Assembly: GCF_004331265.1 (NCBI RefSeq)
Contig: NZ_SJOO01000002.1
Span: 558,001-622,000, forward strand
Length of the DNA stretch: 64,000 nucleotides
From: Enterobacter wuhouensis
Lineage (GTDB): Bacteria > Pseudomonadota > Gammaproteobacteria > Enterobacterales > Enterobacteriaceae
Reading direction: 5' to 3'
A program made the translations under genes and the position numbers. Positions 47,897-58,449 of this stretch are shown here, one piece after another (the first letter of the stretch is position 1; every line of letters begins with the position of its first letter). The notes under the pieces were generated by a model. That model ran no database searches and was not told where the DNA came from. It was given only the letters and a program-made list of their open reading frames with translations.

Positions 47897-48802
47897 TTAT
47901 TCCGGCCATAACCACGCTGCGCCGCGCACGCCGCTGGAATCCCCGTGCACCGCTTTGCGGATCGGGGTTTCGCACTCGCCGCCAAAGACCCACTGCGTCA
48001 CCAGGTTTGGCACCGTGGCGTACAGCCGGTCAACGTTGCTCATCCCACCGCCGAGCACAATCACGTCCGGATCGAGAATGTTCACCACGTGCGCCAGGGA
48101 TTTCGCCAGCCGCATTTCGTAGCGGCTAAGGGCTAGCTCGGCGACCGGGTCCTGTTCTTCGACCAGGCCCATGATTTCGTTGCCCTTGAGCGGCTGGCCG
48201 CTCAGACGGTGGTAGTCGGTGGCAAAGCCGGTGCCGGAGATAAACGTCTCGATACAGCCCTGCTTTCCACAGTAGCACGGCACTTCCGCGCGGTATTTAA
48301 GCTCATCTTCATCCATCCACGGCAGCGGGTTGTGCCCCCACTCGCCAGCGGTGCCGTTACCGCCAATGTGGGCGCGTCCGCCGAAGGCCACGCCCGCGCC
48401 GCAGCCGGTGCCGATAATCACCGCAAAAACGGTCTGCGCCCCTGCCGCCGCACCGTCGATGGCTTCCGATACCGCCAGGCAGTTAGCATCGTTTGCCAGA
48501 CGCACGTCGCGGTTCAGGCGTTTGCTTAAATCCTTATCAAACGGCTGACCGTTCAGCCAGGTGGAGTTGGCGTTTTTTACCACGCCGGTATACGGAGAAA
48601 TCGAGCCGGGAATGCCCATTCCGACGGTACCCGTTTGCCCCGTCGCCTGCTCTGCCATCTCAACAAGCCGGGCAATGGTCTCGATAGTCTGGTGATAATC
48701 ATCGCGCGGCGTGGGCAGGCGGTGGCGGAACAGCTGCTCTCCCCGCTCGCTCAGCGCAATGACTTCTGTTTTGGTGCCGCCCAAATCAATCCCAATACGC
48801 AC
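47897..48802 (-). CDS. mak: Fructokinase Mak (ROK family)
   Basis: 301 residues, GTG start (48800-48802) preceded by GGAG; upstream in-frame codons lack homology. ROK sugar kinase: ATP-binding [16 protein letters not shown] at the N terminus, [11 protein letters not shown] with catalytic Asp, EWGHNPLPW, and zinc site [15 protein letters not shown] (about 165-180). Phosphorylates fructose (and mannose) in the cytoplasm. Convergent with sbcC, divergent from rdgC. Confidence 0.95.
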   Translation of the reverse strand: MRIGIDLGGTKTEVIALSERGEQLFRHRLPTPRDDYHQTIETIARLVEMAEQATGQTGTVGMGIPGSISPYTGVVKNANSTWLNGQPFDKDLSKRLNRDVRLANDANCLAVSEAIDGAAAGAQTVFAVIIGTGCGAGVAFGGRAHIGGNGTAGEWGHNPLPWMDEDELKYRAEVPCYCGKQGCIETFISGTGFATDYHRLSGQPLKGNEIMGLVEEQDPVAELALSRYEMRLAKSLAHVVNILDPDVIVLGGGMSNVDRLYATVPNLVTQWVFGGECETPIRKAVHGDSSGVRGAAWLWPE

Positions 48803-48925
48803 AAGACTCTCCTCATTATTTTGATTATCAACAGAGTAGAAGCACGCTTCCCGATTAGCAATGCAAGCGATGCGACAATTCGTTATCATGCCCGCTGATT
48901 TAACGACAAGGCCGTGGAAATTATC

Positions 48926-49840
48926 ATGCTGTGGTTCAAAAATTTGATGGTTTACCGTCTCAGCCGCGACGTTTCGCTGCGCGCTGAAGAGATGGAAAAA
49001 CAGTTAGCCGCCTATAGCTTTTCCCCTTGCGGTAGCCAGGATATGGCGAAAACCGGCTGGGTTCCGCCAATGGGTTCACAAAGCGATGCACTGACCCACG
49101 CCAGCAGCACGGGTCAAATCATCGTTTGCGCCCGCAAGGAAGAGAAAATCCTGCCAACGCCTGTGGTTAAGCAGGCGCTTGAGGCGAAAATCTTCAAGCT
49201 GGAAGCCGAGCAGGGCCGCAAACTGAAGAAGACGGAAAAAGACTCTCTGAAGGATGAAGTGCTGCACTCGCTGCTGCCGCGCGCCTTTAGCCGCTTCAGC
49301 CAGACCATGATGTGGATCGACACCGTCAACGGGCTGATCATGGTGGACTGCGCCAGCGCCAAGAAAGCAGAAGATACGCTGGCCCTGCTGCGCAAGAGTC
49401 TCGGTTCTTTACCGGTGGTACCGCTGGCGCTGGAAACGCCGATTGAGCTGACCCTGACCGAATGGGTGCGCAGCGGAACGGCAGCGCAGGGCTTCCAGAT
49501 CCTCGACGAAGCGGAGCTGAAAGCGTTGCTGGAAGACGGCGGCGTGATCCGTGCGAAGAAGCAGGATCTGGTCAGCGATGAGATCGCCGTGCACATTGAA
49601 GCGGGCAAGGTGGTCACGAAACTGGCGCTCGACTGGCAGCAGCGTATTCAGTTTTTGATGTGCGACGATGGCTCCGTGAAGCGTCTGAAATTCTGCGACG
49701 AGCTGCGCGATCAGAACGAAGATATCGATCGGGAAGATTATGCCCAGCGCTTTGACGCGGACTTTATCCTGATGACCGGGGAGCTGGCAGCGTTGATCGA
49801 GAGCCTGGTAGAAGGGCTTGGCGGCGAAGCGCAGAGATAA
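48926..49840 (+). CDS. rdgC: RdgC, recombination-associated DNA-binding protein
   Basis: 304 residues, one longer than E. coli as I recall. Forms a ring-shaped dimer around double-stranded DNA and can hinder RecA loading. [20 protein letters not shown] and [20 protein letters not shown] are signatures. ATG 48926 is preferred over the frame start four codons upstream. REP element follows its stop. Confidence 0.97.
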   Translation: MLWFKNLMVYRLSRDVSLRAEEMEKQLAAYSFSPCGSQDMAKTGWVPPMGSQSDALTHASSTGQIIVCARKEEKILPTPVVKQALEAKIFKLEAEQGRKLKKTEKDSLKDEVLHSLLPRAFSRFSQTMMWIDTVNGLIMVDCASAKKAEDTLALLRKSLGSLPVVPLALETPIELTLTEWVRSGTAAQGFQILDEAELKALLEDGGVIRAKKQDLVSDEIAVHIEAGKVVTKLALDWQQRIQFLMCDDGSVKRLKFCDELRDQNEDIDREDYAQRFDADFILMTGELAALIESLVEGLGGEAQR

Positions 49841-49850
49841 CAGGCAAAAC

Positions 49851-49884
49851 GTAGGCCGGGTAAGCGTTGGCGCCACCCGGCTTA
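49851..49884. repeat. REP element between rdgC and ppnP
   Basis: GTAGGCCGGGTAAGCG and CGCCACCCGGCTTA form one REP stem between two convergent genes. Confidence 0.8.
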
Positions 49885-49888
49885 TTTT

Positions 49889-50209
<321 letters not shown>

Positions 50210-50247
50210 CTATAGGGGCCATGCTCATGACCTGTCACGCAAAATCA

Positions 50248-50925
50248 TTACACCAGCAGCTCTGATGCCAGACGCGCCATCAAAACATTCGACAGCAGCA
50301 CCGGAACATCAAGCGCCTTTTGCAGTAAATCACGATGACGCTGATGGAAACCGAGGCAGTCGAGGATAAGTACGTCCGCGCCTCTGTCCAACAGCTCCTG
50401 TCCCGCCGCGATCAGCGCTGCTTCGCTATCCCAGACGGGATTGGCCAGCGCGTAGAGCGGCGTTTTTTCCAGTACCTGCCATTTAGCCGCCTGATTATCG
50501 AGAAGTTCCTCAATAGGAACAATCACGCCCACCTGATGACCATCAACAATCGAGGCCACCAGCGGGGGAATAATCCGCATCGGCTCCAGCAGTATCGAGG
50601 TTCGTGCAATGAGTCCCTTAATCGGAGCGGTACTCATCAGTAAAATTACGTCATACCCTTGATTATCGAGGACTTCTATTACCCCCTGAAGCGAGCGCTC
50701 GATTTTCTGGCGCGACACATGCGCCAGTTTGCCGTCACTTAATAACGTCGGTAGGGGATCCTCCCCCTCTTCTAAAGCGTAGTCTTCCATGACCTCTTCC
50801 CGACTCATCTTGCCCAACAGGCTAAGATGCGTGATCTGTTGTTCAGAGACATGCTCCGTCAGGAGCGGTAACACTTCGCTTACAGGGACCACACCAATAG
50901 TGAGGATCGCCAACGTCGCCTTCAT
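50248..50925 (-). CDS. aroM: AroM protein, TyrR-linked, function unknown
   Basis: 225 residues. AroM family; resembles Asp/Glu/hydantoin racemases in fold, with [12 protein letters not shown] and [13 protein letters not shown] segments. In E. coli it is part of the TyrR-controlled aroL-yaiA-aroM unit; here 236 bases separate it from yaiA. The role in aromatic metabolism is unproven. Confidence 0.93.
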   Translation of the reverse strand: MKATLAILTIGVVPVSEVLPLLTEHVSEQQITHLSLLGKMSREEVMEDYALEEGEDPLPTLLSDGKLAHVSRQKIERSLQGVIEVLDNQGYDVILLMSTAPIKGLIARTSILLEPMRIIPPLVASIVDGHQVGVIVPIEELLDNQAAKWQVLEKTPLYALANPVWDSEAALIAAGQELLDRGADVLILDCLGFHQRHRDLLQKALDVPVLLSNVLMARLASELLV

Positions 50926-51161
50926 TTTGATCGCCTTCCATTACTACCCCAGCCTTCACACAGGTACAGGCTCACTACGCTGCACAGTTCATTTTTTCAA
51001 CAAAACAGCACCAATCGTAGCAGGCGATCCCGACATTGAAATGTAAAGATCGCAGGACCCTTTCGAATCCGCCTGTAATAACTAAATATTAACTCCTGCT
51101 TAACATTACCGGTGAGTTAAAAGTGTGATTTAAGCACGGTTGTAACGAAATCAGATTTTTA

Positions 51162-51353
51162 TCAGGACTTTTCAGGATCCTCATAGCGCCGCTTAGCGTC
51201 CAGCGCTTCCTGCTCGGTTTCATGCTCGCTGATCAGCGAATCTGGTTTGGGGTGATCTGCGCGCAGCTGATACCAGGTGACGGTTTGATCGGCATTACCT
51301 TTTTCGACGGTAACAATACGCGCTTCACGCGGATAGGGAGGTCTGGTTGGCAT
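51162..51353 (-). CDS. yaiA: Small protein YaiA
   Basis: 63 residues: [20 protein letters not shown] and [20 protein letters not shown]. Function unknown. Follows aroL by 44 bases in the same direction; in E. coli the two are co-transcribed under TyrR and TrpR control. Confidence 0.92.
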   Translation of the reverse strand: MPTRPPYPREARIVTVEKGNADQTVTWYQLRADHPKPDSLISEHETEQEALDAKRRYEDPEKS

Positions 51354-51397
51354 AGCTCATCCTTTTTAAGTGTCTGAGCTATGAGTATAGACGGCAG

Positions 51398-51922
51398 CTA
51401 GCTGGCGCAAGCCAAACGGAGGGCGGTAATAATCTGAATAACCACTTCTTTGGGCGTCGCGGATGCATCCACGACGTGATGAGCCGCCTCGCGGTATAAC
51501 GCATCGCGCTCCGCCAGCACTTCACTGACCTCTTCGCTGAGCGGCTTCGCGGTCAGCGCAGGGCGTTGCCCCTCTTCCGGAAACGCTTCAAGGCGCCCAA
51601 CCAGGGTAGCAACCGGGGCGCAGAGGTAAATGACGATCCCTTTTTCACGCATAAAGTGGCGATTATAGTCCGCGAGAATGATACCGCCTCCGGTCGCAAT
51701 CACGGTGGACGGTGCAGTCACCGCCTCCAGCGTGGCCGTTTCGCGCGCGCGAAAGCTCTCCCATCCCTCGTTTTCGACGATCCCGGCGATGCTTTGACCC
51801 GCATTTTCCTGCAGCCAGTGGTCAGTATCGACAAACTGACTGTCGCATGCGCGCGCCAGCTCCGTGCCAACGGTGGTTTTCCCACAGCCGCGAGGGCCAA
51901 CTAAGAAGATGGGTGGGTTCAT
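51398..51922 (-). CDS. aroL: Shikimate kinase II
   Basis: 174 residues. Phosphorylates shikimate at O3 in the path to chorismate. Walker [12 protein letters not shown] (9-19), shikimate-binding DTDHWLQ near 32-38 and ATGGGIIL near 77-84. First gene of aroL-yaiA-aroM, with TyrR-box-like sequences upstream. Confidence 0.97.
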   Translation of the reverse strand: MNPPIFLVGPRGCGKTTVGTELARACDSQFVDTDHWLQENAGQSIAGIVENEGWESFRARETATLEAVTAPSTVIATGGGIILADYNRHFMREKGIVIYLCAPVATLVGRLEAFPEEGQRPALTAKPLSEEVSEVLAERDALYREAAHHVVDASATPKEVVIQIITALRLACAS

Positions 51923-51960
51923 AACCAGGTGTTTCCCCTTGATGCCGGAAGGCTGAAGAC

Positions 51961-52001
51961 TGTAAAGAAATGATTGCAGAAGATGTTGCGTTTACTTTAC
52001 T
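51961..52001 (-). promoter_or_regulatory. Possible TyrR boxes before aroL
   Basis: TGTAAA-N6-ATTGCA (51961-51978) and TGTTGC-N6-TTTACT (51984-52001) resemble TGTAAA-N6-TTTACA, with centres 23 bases apart. E. coli aroL is repressed by TyrR and TrpR through sites in this position. Confidence 0.5.
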
Positions 52002-52067
52002 GCAAAGCGGTACGGGATGACAACCCTGTGGAGGCCACACTGTACCACAAATTGACAATGGTTATCA

Positions 52068-52526
52068 TTACGCCGTGCGTCGCTTGACTTCAAGCAGCCA
52101 TTTATCCAGCTCGGCGGCGAACTGCTGGCGATCGCGCTGCGACAGGCTGTCGGGCCCGCCGGTCTGCACGCCGCTGGCGCGCATCGTATCCATAAAATCG
52201 CGCATCGTGAGTTTCTCCCGGATGGTCGACGGCGAATATCGCTCACCGCGCGGGTTAAGCGCTGCCGCCCCTTTCTCCAGCACTTCCGCAGCGAGAGGAA
52301 TATCGGCCGTAATCACGAGATCGTCGGCGCTGCAAAGTCGGACAATTTCGTTATCCGCCACGTCAAACCCGGCAGGAACCCGCAGGGAACGAATGAACTT
52401 CGACGGCGGGACGCGAATATTCTGGTTCGCCACCAGCGTAAGCGGCATCTGCACGCGATCCGCCGCGCGGAACAGAATCTCTTTAATCACATTCGGACAG
52501 GCGTCCGCATCAACCCAAATGGCCAT
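52068..52526 (-). CDS. yaiI: YaiI, UPF0178 protein
   Basis: 152 residues, PIN-like fold family of unknown function. [20 protein letters not shown] with conserved Asp residues, [20 protein letters not shown], and [18 protein letters not shown] 52526 rather than the frame start seven codons earlier. Divergent from proC. Confidence 0.94.
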   Translation of the reverse strand: MAIWVDADACPNVIKEILFRAADRVQMPLTLVANQNIRVPPSKFIRSLRVPAGFDVADNEIVRLCSADDLVITADIPLAAEVLEKGAAALNPRGERYSPSTIREKLTMRDFMDTMRASGVQTGGPDSLSQRDRQQFAAELDKWLLEVKRRTA

Positions 52527-52631
52527 ATTGTCTCCCCGGTTTAGCAATGATGGCTATTGTCGCCTGCTTTTCGTTGTTAAGCTATAACCCTATCAATCAG
52601 CGATAACAACGCATAATAACGGAGAGACGTG

Positions 52632-53441
52632 ATGGAGAAGAAAATCGGGTTTATCGGCTGCGGCAACATGGGTAAAGCCATCCTGGGCGGCCTGATCGCC
52701 AGCGGGCAGGTCCTGCCTGGACAGATTTGGGTCTACACCCCGTCCCCGGACAAAGTTGCCGCACTGCGTGACGAATACGGCATCAACGCGGCAGAAAGCG
52801 CGCAGGAAGTTGCCCAGGTCGCGGATATCGTCTTTGGCGCCGTTAAGCCGAACATCATGATCAAGGTATTGAGCGAGATCACCTCCAGCCTGAACAAAGA
52901 GACGCTGGTGGTATCGATAGCCGCAGGCGTGACCCTGGACCAGCTGGCGCGCGCCCTCGGCCATGACCGTAAAATCGTGCGCGCGATGCCAAACACGCCG
53001 TCACTGGTTAACGCCGGGATGACCTCCGTCACGCCTAACGCGCTGGTCACGTCAGAGGACGTGGCGGACGTGCTGAATATTTTCCGCTGCTTCGGCGAAG
53101 CGGAGGTGATTGCCGAGTCGATGATCCATCCGGTTGTCGGGGTGAGCGGCTCTGCTCCCGCGTATGTCTTTATGTTCATCGAAGCAATGGCCGATGCCGC
53201 CGTGCTCGGCGGGATGCCGCGCGCGCAGGCGTACAAGTTCGCCGCACAGGCCGTCATGGGCTCCGCCAAAATGGTGCTGGAAACCGGCAAGCATCCGGGT
53301 GAGCTGAAAGATATGGTCTGCTCGCCGGGCGGAACCACCATTGAAGCCGTGCGCGTGCTGGAAGAGCGAGGATTCCGCGCGGCGGTAATCGAAGCCATGA
53401 CCAAGTGCATGGAAAAATCAGAGACGTTAAGCAAGTCCTGA
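52632..53441 (+). CDS. proC: Pyrroline-5-carboxylate reductase
   Basis: 269 residues. Last step of proline synthesis, NADPH-dependent. Rossmann motif GFIGCGNMGKAILGGL at 6-21; VVGVSGSAPAYVFMFIEAMA and DMVCSPGGTTIEAVRVLEE near the C terminus are the family signature. ATG 52632; a GTG one codon earlier is in frame. Ends 16 bases from the convergent dgcC. Confidence 0.98.
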   Translation: MEKKIGFIGCGNMGKAILGGLIASGQVLPGQIWVYTPSPDKVAALRDEYGINAAESAQEVAQVADIVFGAVKPNIMIKVLSEITSSLNKETLVVSIAAGVTLDQLARALGHDRKIVRAMPNTPSLVNAGMTSVTPNALVTSEDVADVLNIFRCFGEAEVIAESMIHPVVGVSGSAPAYVFMFIEAMADAAVLGGMPRAQAYKFAAQAVMGSAKMVLETGKHPGELKDMVCSPGGTTIEAVRVLEERGFRAAVIEAMTKCMEKSETLSKS

Positions 53442-53457
53442 TCGCGATAGTCGGGCG

Positions 53458-54561
53458 TCAGGCGGCCACTTCAGTGCGGCCTCGCCCGGCATTTTTGGCT
53501 TTATACAGCGCGACGTCTGCCGCCTTTAGCCACTCCCGGTAGTGACCAAAATGTTCGCCCCATGGGGCCACGCCAACGCTGATACGCAGCCGCTCCGCGG
53601 GCGCGCACGGCAGGGATAATTTTTTCAGCCGCTCGTGAACGCGCGACATCGCGGCAATTGCATGTTCAGCAGGCGTACCGGACATGATGATCGCGAACTC
53701 ATCCCCGCCAAAACGGCCGATACAGTCCCCTGAGCGCAGCGTCATCTGCAGCTGTCGGGTGATGGCGATAATCGCTTCATCCCCGACGTCATGTCCCCAG
53801 GTGTCGTTAATGCTTTTGAAGTGATCGATATCGATCAGCAAAATCGTTGTCTGGCGATGGCTGCGGCGACACTTTTCATATTCATCACGCAGCAGCGTCT
53901 CCCAGTGGCGTCGGTTATAGACCCCGGTCATGCCGTCCCGGGTGCTCATCTGCTCCAGCTGCCGCCTGTTTTCTACCAGCCGGATTGCCGTCCGATGGCT
54001 TACCCAGGCAAACAGCACGGGATAAAACATAAAAATGGGCAGCGTCAGCCACCACTCCAGGGGCCCCGGGGAAAGCGTTACCACGCTGTCGGTGAGCTGT
54101 AATGTCGCCAGGGCGGACACAGACATCATTACCATCCCCGCGAAAAATAAGCGGCAGCCGCCCGCCCCCATCATATTCATGCCTATCATCATGATCAGCG
54201 CGGCCGTGGAAAGCGCGTTTCCCCCCATCAGGCCAATCCACACGCCGGCAATGACGGCATCAGCCTTCAGGTTCATCCGTTCGCGATGATGCGGATCGGG
54301 CGCACGAGAGGCAATCTGCCAGGCAAGATGGGGCCAGACAAACGCCCAGCCAACCAGAAATAGCCACCATCCGCCGGGCAGAAAATGCGTCACCAGCACG
54401 TCGGCAATGGGGAAAAACATGCCCGCCAGCCCGACCACTCGCGCCAGCCGCATCCGCCGGGCAAACTGTATGCCGGTGCGGTGTGCGTCATCCTGAGAAA
54501 GGTTTTGCTGCCACTCTTCCCGAATGCTCTCTTTATTGTAAAAATTTTCGTCATTCATCAT
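53458..54561 (-). CDS. dgcC: DgcC (AdrA), membrane diguanylate cyclase
   Basis: 367 residues (371 in E. coli). N-terminal MASE2 membrane domain with about six helices (to about 185), then a GGDEF domain: active motif RFGGDEFAIIMSG, with an inhibitory I-site RSGD five residues before it. Makes cyclic di-GMP that activates cellulose synthase BcsA in the curli/cellulose programme under CsgD. Start at ATG 54561 or 54558; the first N-terminal residues of the E. coli protein are not in frame here. Downstream of psiF. Confidence 0.95.
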   Translation of the reverse strand: MMNDENFYNKESIREEWQQNLSQDDAHRTGIQFARRMRLARVVGLAGMFFPIADVLVTHFLPGGWWLFLVGWAFVWPHLAWQIASRAPDPHHRERMNLKADAVIAGVWIGLMGGNALSTAALIMMIGMNMMGAGGCRLFFAGMVMMSVSALATLQLTDSVVTLSPGPLEWWLTLPIFMFYPVLFAWVSHRTAIRLVENRRQLEQMSTRDGMTGVYNRRHWETLLRDEYEKCRRSHRQTTILLIDIDHFKSINDTWGHDVGDEAIIAITRQLQMTLRSGDCIGRFGGDEFAIIMSGTPAEHAIAAMSRVHERLKKLSLPCAPAERLRISVGVAPWGEHFGHYREWLKAADVALYKAKNAGRGRTEVAA

Positions 54562-54630
54562 GTTTTGGGAATATTCTGAAACATTTTCCCAAATTATAGA
54601 GAGGGGGCTTTCGGGGGAAGTATGAAATTT

Positions 54631-54658
54631 CGGGTGAGCCAGGAGAGCGGCTCACCCG
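54631..54658 (-). terminator. Hairpin terminator after psiF
   Basis: CGGGTGAGCC / GGCTCACCCG perfect 10-bp stem with an 8-base loop; weak T-tract on the minus strand (AAATTTC). Confidence 0.65.
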
Positions 54659-54664
54659 ATAGGA

Positions 54665-54985
54665 CTACGCCTGTTTTTTCAGGCAAGCGCTCATAAACTT
54701 GCTGCGATCGTCGCCCTTCAGCATCTGCTGCGTGGCCTGAGCGTTACATTCGCGCATTTTCTGCTGCTGCGGCGTCAGGCTTTTCTCGCCCGGTTGAGAT
54801 GCCCCATTTTTCAGGCAATCACTCATGTAGGTCTTGCGGGCATCGCCCTTCAGGGTTTGCGCCGTCGCCTGCTGATTACAGGTCGTCATACGCTGCTGTT
54901 GAGGGGTAAGGGTCTTCTCTGCTGCGTTCGCCGAGGCCATCAGGAACACGCCCGAGAGTAGGGTAACCAGAATTGTTGTTTTCAT
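54665..54985 (-). CDS. psiF: PsiF, phosphate-starvation-inducible periplasmic protein
   Basis: 106 residues. Signal peptide MKTTILVTLLSGVFLMASANA, then two tandem copies of a unit of about 36 residues (LTPQQQRMTTCNQQATAQTL and LTPQQQKMRECNAQATQQML), each with two Cys. Function unknown. It follows phoA by 92 bases in the same direction and is read from the PhoB-controlled phoA promoter in E. coli. ATG 54985 chosen for the signal peptide. Confidence 0.95.
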   Translation of the reverse strand: MKTTILVTLLSGVFLMASANAAEKTLTPQQQRMTTCNQQATAQTLKGDARKTYMSDCLKNGASQPGEKSLTPQQQKMRECNAQATQQMLKGDDRSKFMSACLKKQA

Positions 54986-55077
54986 TGCACCATCCTTTAT
55001 GTGAAGTTCCACGTTAAGTCTGGTTCGTTACGGGGAAAAAACCACCCGGCGGTTACGCTTTTCGCCGGGCGTTATGC

Positions 55078-56493
55078 TTATTTCAGATTGAGCGCCGCTT
55101 TCATGGTGTAGAACAGATCCGTTTGATCCGTCAGCCCCACCACGTTCGCCGCATGCGGGCCGTAGGCCGCGATACGCAGCTGCGTGCCCGTGTGCTCCAT
55201 AGACTCTTCTTCCGAGTTGCCATAGCTCATCACCATTACCGCACCGTCTTTGGTGTTCAGCGCCTGAGTGAGGCCAGGTGCTTTGGTATCGGACGGGATA
55301 ATCTGGCTGGCGTGCGCATGGTCGGCGGTGACGACCACGAGGGTATTCCCGTCTTTCTTCGCAAACTCCAGCGCCTTTTGCACGGCTTCGTCCAGATCGA
55401 CGGTTTCACCAATTTGGCCGCACGGGTTTGCCGCATGGTCTTGCTTGTCGATTGAAGCGCCTTCGACCTGCAGGAAGAATCCTTTTTCGCTCTTGCTGAG
55501 CAGAGAGATGGCCTTATCCGTCATTGCCGCCAGGGTTGGCACGCTGCTGTCCCGTTTCGGATTGGGTGTACAGGTTACCGCGGGCTTATCCAGGCTGCCG
55601 TGGTAAGAGGCTTTCGGCCCTTCCCAGCGCACCGGCATGTTGCCGTCAGAGAAAAGGCCCAGCAGCGGTTTATCCTGGTTCGCCTCGGCTATCGCAGCCA
55701 GAGAGGACGCATCGCTTACCATCTGATAACCGCGAGCCTGCGCCTGCTCGCGCAGGGTTTTGCCCTGCCATTCGCCCGCCGTCGCCGTCTCTGCGAAGGT
55801 TTTTGCCCCGCCGCCCAGGGTGACGTCAGCACGCGTATTCAGCAGCTGCTCGGTAATCGACCCTTTGCCGCCTTTTTCCAGCGCGTTGGTCGGGCATTTT
55901 TCACTGGTGACGGACGGGCCGTAGCACTTTCGCGACGTCACGTGGGACACCAGCGCAGCCGGCGTCGCATCCTGAAGTTCAGCGGTAGAGACGTTGCCGG
56001 TCGCCAGCCCTGCCGCTTTTGCCATCTCCAGAATGGTTTGATGATCTTTTTCGTGGATGTCTACGCCCAGCGCGCCATTATAGGTCTTCACGCCGGTTGA
56101 CCACGCCGTTGCAGACGCCGCGGAATCCGTTACGTAATCCGGCTTTCCGGTTTTTTTATCCAGCGCATAATGGGTATATTGTCCGGTAAGCGGTAATGCA
56201 TCGATGCCTTTAAAAAACCCGCCCGCGCCTTCTGCATAATTTCGCGCTGCCGTAATTTCTGAATCACCCATGCCGTCGCCGATCAGCAGAATTATATTTT
56301 TAGCCGGTTTGTCATTCAGCGAGGCGCGAATAGCTGCAGTCTGATCTTCTGACAGACGGCGTGCGCCACCGGGCTGAGTGATATCGCCCTGTGCGGCACG
56401 ATTATCCAGCACGCGGGTATTCGTCGTTTCAGCCTGAATAGCAGGGGCAAATAACAGGGGGAGTAGTGCGATGAAAAGTGCGCTCTGTTTCAA
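55078..56493 (-). CDS. phoA: Alkaline phosphatase
   Basis: 471 residues. Periplasmic dimer that frees phosphate from organic esters. Signal peptide [21 protein letters not shown]. Active-site Ser in [15 protein letters not shown], metal ligands in [20 protein letters not shown] and [12 protein letters not shown]; four Cys for disulfides (KCYGPS, EKCPTN, VTCTPN, NPCGQ). The start codon is TTG (56491-56493), where E. coli uses GTG; the ribosome site ATGGAGAAAATAAA is as in E. coli. Pho box upstream. Confidence 0.98.
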   Translation of the reverse strand: MKQSALFIALLPLLFAPAIQAETTNTRVLDNRAAQGDITQPGGARRLSEDQTAAIRASLNDKPAKNIILLIGDGMGDSEITAARNYAEGAGGFFKGIDALPLTGQYTHYALDKKTGKPDYVTDSAASATAWSTGVKTYNGALGVDIHEKDHQTILEMAKAAGLATGNVSTAELQDATPAALVSHVTSRKCYGPSVTSEKCPTNALEKGGKGSITEQLLNTRADVTLGGGAKTFAETATAGEWQGKTLREQAQARGYQMVSDASSLAAIAEANQDKPLLGLFSDGNMPVRWEGPKASYHGSLDKPAVTCTPNPKRDSSVPTLAAMTDKAISLLSKSEKGFFLQVEGASIDKQDHAANPCGQIGETVDLDEAVQKALEFAKKDGNTLVVVTADHAHASQIIPSDTKAPGLTQALNTKDGAVMVMSYGNSEEESMEHTGTQLRIAAYGPHAANVVGLTDQTDLFYTMKAALNLK

Positions 56494-56537
56494 TTTATTT
56501 TCTCCATGTACAAATACATAAAAATAAAAACAGAGCG

Positions 56538-56571
56538 ACTATAGGCAACCCGCATGACATTTCAATGACAG
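56538..56571 (-). promoter_or_regulatory. Pho box and promoter of phoA
   Basis: CTGTCATTGAAATGTCAT (56554-56571, minus strand) matches the two-repeat Pho box; TATAGT (56538-56543) is the -10, ten bases on. Confidence 0.9.
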
Positions 56572-56592
56572 ACCGTCACGTCCTGTGACAGC

Positions 56593-56853
56593 CTAGCTGC
56601 GGGGATGCCTTAAAAGCTTCTTTACGTATTGCTGGAGCATTTCAGCATCGCGAGCGGGGACCTGTGAATCAGGCCTGGCACCTTCCAGCGCGCCTTCGAT
56701 GCTTTCAATCAGCGACTGCTGATCGTTTTCAGCCATTCGTCTGAGGAGCGCCGTCACAACAATTTCCAGCGCCTCGACCTGGGCGACCAACTCTTTTGAC
56801 TCTTCTTCCTTTTGTGCAAGCTTGATCAGCAACTCAGCAATGAGATTTTTCAT
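56593..56853 (-). CDS. iraP: IraP, anti-adaptor that stabilises RpoS
   Basis: 86 residues, as in E. coli, largely coiled-coil ([20 protein letters not shown]) with ending [11 protein letters not shown]. Binds RssB and so blocks ClpXP degradation of RpoS, mainly under phosphate starvation via ppGpp. Upstream of phoA in the same direction, but phoA keeps its own promoter. ClpXP itself is encoded at the left end of this window. Confidence 0.95.
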   Translation of the reverse strand: MKNLIAELLIKLAQKEEESKELVAQVEALEIVVTALLRRMAENDQQSLIESIEGALEGARPDSQVPARDAEMLQQYVKKLLRHPRS

Positions 56854-56992
56854 CGTGCTATTTCCTTATGGGATTTTCCATGAAATTAGCATTCTCATTG
56901 TTCAATGCAAAGAGAAGAAAAGTATTATCTTATGCAAAAGTGACATCGCTGCCAAAATAGATATTCAGGCCTGCGAGCGAAACGTTTTTCTA

Positions 56993-57030
56993 TAAAAAAA
57001 CAGCCGCATTTTGTTATATAAAAATGCGGC
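56993..57030 (-). terminator. Intrinsic terminator of the MFS gene
   Basis: GCCGCATTTT (57003-57012) and AAAATGCGGC (57021-57030), perfect 10-bp stem, followed on the minus strand by TGTTTTTTTATAG. Confidence 0.9.
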
Positions 57031-57082
57031 AGCCATAAGAATATATAATGTATATCGCGGCGGATTAGCGTGCTCCCTTCGC

Positions 57083-58297
57083 CTATGCAATTTGTCTACG
57101 ACGACGCAGGGCAATTGCAAGCTGGATAATATTAAGCAACACCACGACGGCCGTCGCGGCAAATACCCAGCGGAAACCCGCCATAGCGGAAACAGAAGCA
57201 CCAATAAGCGGACCGGCAACATTGCCTAAATACATAAAGGACTGGTTATACCCAAAAATACGTCCCGTTACCCGATCGCTGGAATACTTCACCAGCAGGG
57301 TCTGCACCGCGGGCAGCATTGCCCCATCGGCAAAGCCCAGCAGGAAGCGCAGCACGCCAAGCTGAAGCGGCGTAGTGACGAATGACATGGCGAAAAAGAG
57401 GAGTACCGCAAAAATCAGCGTGGCCATCAGGATGCGCGCCGTGCCAATTCTGTCGCCCAGCTTGCCCAGGCGCGGCGCGGAGATCAGCGCCGACACGCCG
57501 GGCACCGCTGCAATCATCCCGGCAAGAAACGCTATGTTGTTGCTGTCCGGTGCCATCGACTTAATAAACAGCGCCAGAATCGGGCCGACGGAGCCGTTGC
57601 AGAGCTGGATCACCATGGTGGTGACAAACAGGCTGATCATCAGGCCGGGATAGGGCAGCGAGGCAAACACCGCCTTTCCGCTCAGGCGTTCGGATTTACT
57701 GACGATTGGCCGGCCCCCTTCTTTTATCAGGAAGAGCGTGACCAGGAAACTGACCACCAGCAGTATTGCCGTGATAAAAAACACCGCCCGCAGGCCGACA
57801 TGGTCGGCCAGGAAGCCGCCCAGCAGCGGGCCGCCGATCACGCCGCTGATCTGTGCCGTGGAGAGCGTGCTTAATGCCCAGCCGCTTCGCTCACGCGGCA
57901 CCTGCGAGGCCACCAGCGCCATCGCGTTAGGGATATACCCGGAGGTTAACCCCATAATGGCGCGGAGGATAAACAGCTGCCAGACGTTGGTGGCAAAGGC
58001 CTGCAGCAAAATAGCTATCGCCATTCCCAGCGAAGCCCGCAGCAGCATCAGCTTGCGCCCTTTGCGATCCGCCAGGCTGCCCCACATCGGCGACACGATG
58101 GCGGACACCAGAAACGTCACGCTGAACGTCAAACCGGACCACATTGAGAGTGCTTCATGGGACGTGACGCCCAGCTGCGACACGTACAGCGGCAGGAAGG
58201 GTAAAATCTGGCTGATGGCCAGGCCGGTAAAGAAGCAGCCGAACCAGACCGAGATGAGGTTTACTTTCCAGGATTCCATAAACGACACAATCTTCAT
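57083..58297 (-). CDS. MFS exporter of the MdtG/tetracycline-efflux type
   Basis: 404 residues, twelve membrane segments. Motif [21 protein letters not shown] and the tract [20 protein letters not shown] are close to those of the multidrug exporter MdtG, and the overall family is drug/H+ antiport. It is not araJ. The substrate cannot be named. ATG 58297 is taken as start ([18 protein letters not shown]); ATG 58279 is six codons on. A 16-bp palindrome lies against the start. Absent between iraP and ddlA in K-12, so an accessory gene. Confidence 0.85.
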   Translation of the reverse strand: MKIVSFMESWKVNLISVWFGCFFTGLAISQILPFLPLYVSQLGVTSHEALSMWSGLTFSVTFLVSAIVSPMWGSLADRKGRKLMLLRASLGMAIAILLQAFATNVWQLFILRAIMGLTSGYIPNAMALVASQVPRERSGWALSTLSTAQISGVIGGPLLGGFLADHVGLRAVFFITAILLVVSFLVTLFLIKEGGRPIVSKSERLSGKAVFASLPYPGLMISLFVTTMVIQLCNGSVGPILALFIKSMAPDSNNIAFLAGMIAAVPGVSALISAPRLGKLGDRIGTARILMATLIFAVLLFFAMSFVTTPLQLGVLRFLLGFADGAMLPAVQTLLVKYSSDRVTGRIFGYNQSFMYLGNVAGPLIGASVSAMAGFRWVFAATAVVVLLNIIQLAIALRRRRQIA

Positions 58298-58300
58298 TTT

Positions 58301-58316
58301 TAGGCGAATTCGCCTA
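58301..58316 (-). promoter_or_regulatory. Palindrome at the MFS gene start
   Basis: TAGGCGAATTCGCCTA is a perfect 16-bp palindrome, 4-19 bases before the ATG, covering the ribosome-binding position. It looks like an operator or a start-masking hairpin. Confidence 0.5.
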
Positions 58317-58449
58317 CAGATTAGCAAGTTACGTTCGCTCGCGTAGTGCCTGAGATGCGCCTTCGCTGACTTTGGTGTTTTATCTTCCCAGTCATCATAT
58401 TTGTGAAACAAGTCACAATTCAACCCGCTACTGGCGGAAGATTATGCTT

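Noticed and set aside
57083..58297. Calling the MFS gene a relocated araJ
   Set aside because: The sequence follows the MdtG/tetracycline-efflux pattern rather than AraJ, so I treat it as a different accessory exporter.
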